Shown here piece after piece: positions 21,540 to 25,268 of a stretch of 25,268 nucleotides of DNA (position 1 is the first letter of the stretch; each line of letters begins with the position of its first letter). The notes beneath the pieces were generated by a model, which saw nothing but the letters and a program-made list of their open reading frames with translations, was not told the DNA's origin and did no database searches. The translations under genes and the position numbers were made by a program. Source of the DNA: a virus; the IMG/VR virus record IMGVR_UViG_3300003690_003177, positions 1 to 25,268 of that record; one strand, given 5' to 3'.

Positions 21540-23129
21540 ATGAGCCGAGCATATGATGACAGCCAAACACTACAACAAAAGATAATGAACGGAGCGAACA
21601 AGCTCGCAGATAACGTAGCATCGACACTTGGTCCACGCGGCCGAAATGTTCTGTTACAAGAGAAAGGAAAAATGCCCTTCATCACAAAAGATGGGGTGAC
21701 AGTAGCTCATTTTGTGGAACTAGAAGATCCTTTCGAAGACGCTGCGGTCCAAATTATTAAGCAAGCAGCTATCGAAACCAACAACACTGCTGGGGATGGC
21801 ACCACCACTGCTACAATATTAGCGCGCTCTATTCTAAGAGAGGCACAGAGACACATTGCAGCCGGCGTCTCCCCCATCGAAATTCAACGCGGAATTAATT
21901 TGGCCCTTAAGGAAATACTGAATAACCTATCAGATATGGCGATACAGGTTACCTCATTGGAGGATATTAGACACGTTGCCACGATTGCCGCCAACAACGA
22001 CCGCATCATTGGGGATCTCATTGCAATGGCAGTGGATCGGGTGGGGCAAGATGGAGCTATTACTATCGAGGAATCACGTTCGCTTGAAACTTCTATCGAT
22101 ATTGTTGAGGGTTTTAAATTTAATTCAGGGTATTGCGCCGGCGCATTTATAACGGATGAGCGACGAGCCATGATGTATTACGAGGAACCCTTTTTCCTCA
22201 TTACTGATTATAAAATTTCTACCGTAGATCAAATTCTGCCCATTCTAGAAATGGTGGCCCGGGAAGGCCGCCCACTCGTTGTGGTGGCAGAAGATATAGA
22301 AGGGCAAGCATTGGCCGCTATAATTATGAATGCGATCCGTGGAACACTACGCATTGCAGCTATCAAGGCACCTGCTTATGGCGAGGAACGCCGCGACACG
22401 CTAGAAGATATGGCCCTTTCTACCGGCGCAACTTTTATTTCGCGCCAAGGAGGGATACAACTAAAGGACACTCAATTAAAGCACCTAGGCTCAGCCAAAT
22501 TTGTAGAAAGTACCAAGCATCAAACTACAATTGTAGGAGGAACCTGTGATTTTGAAAGAATGGAAGAGCGAATTATCGCCCTTAAGGCTCAAATAGAACA
22601 AACTAGCGCGCTTTCGGAATGCGAAAAAATCCAAGATCGCATTACACGACTTGGTTCAGGAGTAGCAGTCGTGCGTGTAGGAGGATCGACGGAAGTGGAA
22701 ATGACGGAGAAAAAGCACCGAATTGAAGATGCTTTAGAAGCGGTAAAATCAGCCCAAGAAGAAGGGGTCGTCCCCGGTGGTGGCACCGCCCTTCTACGAG
22801 CTTCGGGGCAGATAACAATTGTTACGCCGGGAACAGAAAATACAACAGAGCAGATAAAGGGAGCTATGATCTTACGGCAAGCATGTGAAGAACCAATCCG
22901 CCAAATGGCACTTAACTCTGGGGAAGCCCCAGATTTAATTATCGATAAAATTCGACAGGCACCAACTAATTATGGATGGAACTTTAAAAGCGGAGAACTG
23001 GTTGACTTAATGGGGGAGGGAATTATTGATCCCGTAAAAGTAACAAAGGCAGCTATTAAAAATGCTGCGAGTTGTGCCGGTACCCTACTCACCACGAATT
23101 TTGGAATTATACAAACGGAGACAGGATGA
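21540..23129 (+). CDS. groEL: GroEL-type chaperonin
   Basis: A 529-residue group I chaperonin (E. coli GroEL: 548). ATPase residues align with a shift of one: D51 in ITKDGVTV, D86 in AGDGTTTAT and the catalytic D397 in RIEDAL (E. coli D52, D87, D398). VVPGGGTALL and the KAPAYGEERRDTLEDMA segment of the apical domain are standard. The apical substrate/GroES groove keeps Y and F in GYCAGAFI. It lacks the Gly-Gly-Met tail, ending IIQTETG. It likely pairs with the GroES-like protein at 6219 to fold the phage's capsid protein. Few phages carry both partners, and here they are 15 kb apart in separate transcription units. The start is ATG 21540 after CGAGGTATGA, with its own promoter. Identification is certain. 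Confidence 0.97.
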   Translation: MSRAYDDSQTLQQKIMNGANKLADNVASTLGPRGRNVLLQEKGKMPFITKDGVTVAHFVELEDPFEDAAVQIIKQAAIETNNTAGDGTTTATILARSILREAQRHIAAGVSPIEIQRGINLALKEILNNLSDMAIQVTSLEDIRHVATIAANNDRIIGDLIAMAVDRVGQDGAITIEESRSLETSIDIVEGFKFNSGYCAGAFITDERRAMMYYEEPFFLITDYKISTVDQILPILEMVAREGRPLVVVAEDIEGQALAAIIMNAIRGTLRIAAIKAPAYGEERRDTLEDMALSTGATFISRQGGIQLKDTQLKHLGSAKFVESTKHQTTIVGGTCDFERMEERIIALKAQIEQTSALSECEKIQDRITRLGSGVAVVRVGGSTEVEMTEKKHRIEDALEAVKSAQEEGVVPGGGTALLRASGQITIVTPGTENTTEQIKGAMILRQACEEPIRQMALNSGEAPDLIIDKIRQAPTNYGWNFKSGELVDLMGEGIIDPVKVTKAAIKNAASCAGTLLTTNFGIIQTETG

Positions 23130-23353
23130 TGAAAGAAGGAGACTTAATTTATATACCACAAGATGTTTTGTTGTTTGATAAGAAGAATATCTATATTGAC
23201 AAGACCGAGAAGCCCATTGTAGGAGTATTCCTTAAGGAGACTCCTGCAGGACAATCATTCCAAGCTGGTACCTATGTGGTATATGCGCTCGGCAGAGAGG
23301 CAACTGTCGCAAGAAAATGCGTCTATCCGATGGAGGATGTTGATGCTCATTAA
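23126..23353 (+). CDS. Small beta-rich protein, function unknown
   Basis: A 75-residue protein with alternating hydrophobic strands (GDLIYIPQDVLLF, IVGVFLKET, GTYVVYALGREATVARKCVYPM), suggesting a small SH3-like barrel. No named family is recognised. ATG 23126 overlaps the GroEL stop codon (ATGA) and lies 5 bases after GGAG (23117-23120); ATG 23129 would shorten it by one residue. Its last bases overlap the next small gene by 11. It sits behind groEL in the same operon and may be a minor virion or regulatory protein. Confidence 0.68.
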   Translation: MMKEGDLIYIPQDVLLFDKKNIYIDKTEKPIVGVFLKETPAGQSFQAGTYVVYALGREATVARKCVYPMEDVDAH

Positions 23354-23639
23354 ACTAACAGAAGTGTGTAGTAATGGGACTGTTACCACCAAGCAAGATT
23401 ATGCGCTGCGAGAAATTTTTGTGAATCCGGAGCACGTAGTCATGATCCGAGAAGACTCAAGTTTACGTAAGCTAAATGAACAAGGAAGACTAATCGGTAA
23501 TCTGGACTCGCACCACCGATTTTCGAGATTAGTCATCAACAAAGGCCACACAGGAACTGAAATTAGAGTGGTAGGTGCCCCCGAAATAATTGAGACCATT
23601 CTCAACAAAAAAAATACAAAGGAACTATTAAGAGGTTAA
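23343..23639 (+). CDS. FlbD-like small beta protein
   Basis: A 98-residue protein. MLIKLTEV, then IFVNPEHVVMI, then RLVIN and a C-terminal APEIIETIL helix follow the pattern of the FlbD/SH3-like family (IKxT...hNPxxI..I...T.I....G....V.E...EI...I), which occurs in many phages with no known role. An insertion containing SSLRKLNEQGRLIGNLDSHH lengthens the middle loop. ATG 23343, 6 bases after GGAGG, is chosen over a longer out-of-register extension into the preceding gene. The resemblance is moderate and no function is claimed. Confidence 0.7.
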   Translation: MLIKLTEVCSNGTVTTKQDYALREIFVNPEHVVMIREDSSLRKLNEQGRLIGNLDSHHRFSRLVINKGHTGTEIRVVGAPEIIETILNKKNTKELLRG

Positions 23640-23640
23640 A

Positions 23641-24045
23641 ATGGAACAAAGAGTTAATATACAATATTCTATCGATATGGAAGAACTACCAACGGAGGTC
23701 CATCGAATGTTAAAAAAGGGATCCCAGCTTGTGGATGAACTTGCATCGGAGGAAATGCAGGCTCTCTTTATTTTGGAGGAAAAGGAAGTCCTTTCTTTAC
23801 ACACCTTACAACATATTGAAAATGCTAGAAAAAAGTTGGCGGCTATTGATTATGCATTAAACGATGCCACCAACATTGTAAATGGATTTATTAATTTGCA
23901 GGTTCCTCCCCCTCCGGCCCCCACCCCTTCCTCAGAAAGAGGAGAGCCTGAGAATGGCACCACGCCGAAACCAGAGCTTCATCCACAATGGAACGAGTTA
24001 ACTAAAAAGATAGAGCAGTTTAAAAATCAAAATGCCTCCGAATAG
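23641..24045 (+). CDS. Helical protein with Pro-rich linker, function unknown
   Basis: A 134-residue protein. Residues 1-85 are predicted helical (for instance EVHRMLKKGSQLVDELASEEM and ALFILEEKEVLSLHTLQHI) and end in a segment reading IDYALNDATNIVNGFINLQ. A Pro-rich linker (PPPPAPTPSS, about 89-98) and a polar helix (WNELTKKIEQFKNQ) follow. I do not recognise the family. GAGGT just upstream of the ATG supports the start, and only one base separates it from the preceding stop. Its build, a helical bundle plus flexible linker, suits a protein-interaction role. Confidence 0.65.
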   Translation: MEQRVNIQYSIDMEELPTEVHRMLKKGSQLVDELASEEMQALFILEEKEVLSLHTLQHIENARKKLAAIDYALNDATNIVNGFINLQVPPPPAPTPSSERGEPENGTTPKPELHPQWNELTKKIEQFKNQNASE

Positions 24046-24056
24046 AATTATTTTTT

Positions 24057-24836
24057 ATGATTTCGCCCATCAAGGATCCTGCCTCATTTAAATGTTTTTC
24101 AGTTATCGCTGAGCTTATTCCTCCTGCAAGTGTCGTAAGCACTTTTTTATTTTTTGGAGGAAACATAGAACTTAATTTGGCTCAAATGAATCGGTTCGTG
24201 GTAGCTCATACAAACAAGTATGTCATTTATGAGTTTTGGGAGTGCCTAAAAGAATCCCCACCTAATTTAATAGAAACAATTAAATTTCTTCAACAAAAAT
24301 TAGGAAAGGCAGCGCCCTTTCTTGAACATCTACAAGCGCGCTGGCCAAGTTATAAAAATCCGTATATCCGCGGAGCCCTCTTCTATTTGTTGAATTCTTA
24401 TTCTGAAGACAAGTTAGTATCATCGGGCAAGCTGGACCCAGATCGCTATAATGCACTTACCTTACGTCACTTGGCTCAAATTCCTACCGTGGAGAATTTT
24501 CATTTAAATTTTTACGATAGTGAAGATTGCTTAGAGGGCATCGAAAAAAAGACCGAAAAGAGTGAATATATATTATTTCCAGTAGGAAAATTTAGTTATA
24601 ACCTTTTTGATCAAGGGAAGACCACAGGATTTGAAACAACCATAATAAATCACGAGAAGCTACGCGACTTCCTTAAAAACTCGGACAAAAAAGTCCTTTT
24701 AATATATAAATTTCATAAACAACTCCCTTCTTTCTACAAAGATTTTCCAATTAAATATTTAAATCATTATGGACAGCCCACCCGTAGTACAAAAGACGTG
24801 GCAGAGGCAATAATTGCAAACTTTAGAATTAATTAA
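24057..24836 (+). CDS. Protein resembling a degenerate D12-class adenine methyltransferase
   Basis: A 259-residue protein. VVSTFLFFGGNIELNLAQM, then VVAHTNKYVIYEFWECL and YIRGALFYLLNSYS follow the order of D12-class (Dam/T4-type) methyltransferases: a Gly-rich SAM loop with a following helix, the 'ND.N..L...Y' helix, then the 'RAALFIYLNR' helix. The final YLNHYGQPTRSTKDVAEAIIANFRI resembles the usual 'YG....EELIISNY' end. The catalytic DPPY motif is not seen; the corresponding strand reads LLIYKFHKQLPSFY. It may thus be a non-catalytic relative or something else. The ATG has no SD and a 12-base gap precedes it. A short ORF (24032-24091) overlaps the start. Confidence 0.55.
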   Translation: MISPIKDPASFKCFSVIAELIPPASVVSTFLFFGGNIELNLAQMNRFVVAHTNKYVIYEFWECLKESPPNLIETIKFLQQKLGKAAPFLEHLQARWPSYKNPYIRGALFYLLNSYSEDKLVSSGKLDPDRYNALTLRHLAQIPTVENFHLNFYDSEDCLEGIEKKTEKSEYILFPVGKFSYNLFDQGKTTGFETTIINHEKLRDFLKNSDKKVLLIYKFHKQLPSFYKDFPIKYLNHYGQPTRSTKDVAEAIIANFRIN

Positions 24837-25164
24837 GGCAGCTGCCCTCATGGCATGTGCTCAAACGATGGTATGGTTTCAGTGCTATTCACACTATGTG
24901 TGGGGATGGTGGGAGAACAAACCTCTTCATGCAGCCCTCATTTATGGAATACCTGCGAGTATGTGTTTTTGGTATGGTACGCGCATGGCAGTCGATGTAA
25001 CCAACGAAGCGTGGGCAGCTCGGATGTTAGGTTTCGGCATGTCGTACTTGACCTTTCCCTTTTTAACATGGTATTTTCTCAACGAATCTATGTTTACAAC
25101 TAAGACTATGCTTTGCGTGTTACTCTCTGCTATCATTGTGGGGATCCAACTCTTTTGGAAATAG
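24814..25164 (+). CDS. Small membrane protein with about four transmembrane helices
   Basis: A 116-residue protein with hydrophobic stretches at about 6-23, 39-59, 70-90 and 96-115 and few charges. The arrangement recalls small drug/metabolite-transporter-like or DUF486-type proteins, but no signature residue confirms this. The TTG start at 24814 is supported by GAGG (24804-24807), 6 bases upstream, and the gene overlaps its predecessor by 23 bases. Its location at the end of the operon, directly before a putative late promoter, suggests an early or middle gene. A role in host membrane remodelling or solute uptake is a guess. Confidence 0.66.
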   Translation: MQTLELIKAAALMACAQTMVWFQCYSHYVWGWWENKPLHAALIYGIPASMCFWYGTRMAVDVTNEAWAARMLGFGMSYLTFPFLTWYFLNESMFTTKTMLCVLLSAIIVGIQLFWK

Positions 25165-25167
25165 GAA

Positions 25168-25177
25168 ACTATTTATA
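25168..25177 (+). promoter_or_regulatory. Putative phage late promoter element, third copy
   Basis: ACTATTTATA recurs here, 27 bases ahead of the next ATG. After the tenth base it diverges from the other two copies. As at 736 and 18204, GGAG lies 8 bases before the start codon of the gene that follows. Confidence 0.42.
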
Positions 25178-25194
25178 ATGTTGGAGCAAAATAC

Positions 25195-25268
25195 ATGGAC
25201 ATTTCTACTGGTAGTTGGTTTAAATACCTAAACGAGAACATAAGATTAACAGAGGGTTTAAGAGACAT
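25195..25268 (+). CDS. Start of a late-type gene, cut by the window edge
   Basis: Twenty-four codons are visible, encoding MDISTGSWFKYLNENIRLTE then GLRD before the window ends. The ATG has GGAG 8 bases upstream and a putative late promoter, as for the tagged genes at 779 and 18243. The visible part is charged and helical, perhaps another tag-like leader. The function cannot be judged from this fragment. Confidence 0.55.
   Translation, partial: MDISTGSWFKYLNENIRLTEGLRD

Noticed and set aside
24032-24091. Short ORF beginning MPPNRIIFYDFAHQG across the start of the methyltransferase-like gene
   Set aside because: Only 19 codons with a poor ribosome site. A frameshift joining it to the larger frame was considered, but no slippery site with clear support was seen.

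Overview
The window is a gene-dense stretch of a tailed bacteriophage genome (Caudoviricetes) carrying replication, nucleotide-metabolism and protein-quality genes. All supported genes lie on the + strand. Most neighbours overlap by 4-50 bases (ATGA, GTGA and TGATG junctions) or are separated by a few bases, which suggests long translationally coupled operons. No tRNA, rRNA, CRISPR array, insertion sequence or integrase was seen. RecA/UvsX-like, T4-RNase-H-like and gp31/GroES-like genes, plus head-core-like proteins, recall large T4-related or marine myoviruses. The polymerase, however, is a bacterial-type DnaE and the ribonucleotide reductase is the B12-dependent class II enzyme. Near-consensus sigma-70 promoters (TTGACA, 16-17 bases, TATAAT-like) and strong Shine-Dalgarno (SD) sites point to a host with a standard sigma-70 and SD-based initiation, probably a proteobacterium; Bacteroidota are unlikely. 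The host itself is not proven.

Layout. 1-2585: end of a RecA-like recombinase, a small protein with a tag-like N-terminus behind a putative late promoter, a zinc dCMP-type deaminase and a FEN/T4-RNase-H-like nuclease. 2591-6491: DnaB-type helicase, class II ribonucleotide reductase, a small Cys-rich protein and a GroES-like co-chaperonin. 6509-7996: an amidase endolysin and a probable secreted metzincin. 8000-10070: two proteins of uncertain role (one nucleotidyltransferase-like) and a membrane protein. 10045-14680: DnaE, an HNH-AP2 homing endonuclease and a ClpP-like protein. 14705-18176: an operon behind a consensus promoter with a small helical protein, dUTPase, N6-adenine methyltransferase, a zinc-ribbon protein, a thioredoxin-like protein, an IMP dehydrogenase/GMP reductase relative, a ribbon-helix-helix-like protein and a sigma-region-4-like protein. 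18204-21482: a very acidic head-core-like protein, a promoter fused to a terminator, a membrane protein, a second ClpP-like protease and a 521-residue protein with a duplicated N-terminal motif. 21489-25268: GroEL behind its own consensus promoter, several small proteins, a possible degenerate DNA methyltransferase, a membrane protein and the start of another late-type gene.

How the parts may work together. The deaminase, dUTPase, reductase, thioredoxin-like protein and IMPDH/GMPR relative would feed dNTP synthesis. DnaB, DnaE, the flap/RNA nuclease and the RecA-like protein would replicate and recombine the genome. GroEL, GroES and two ClpP-fold proteins suggest heavy investment in folding and processing virion proteins. 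The most intriguing signals are three. First, a 10-base element, ACTATTTATA, is repeated ahead of three genes. Second, short charged N-terminal motifs resembling capsid-targeting tags occur near a ClpP-like protease. Third, promoter regions contain RNA hairpins placed to affect only read-through transcripts.
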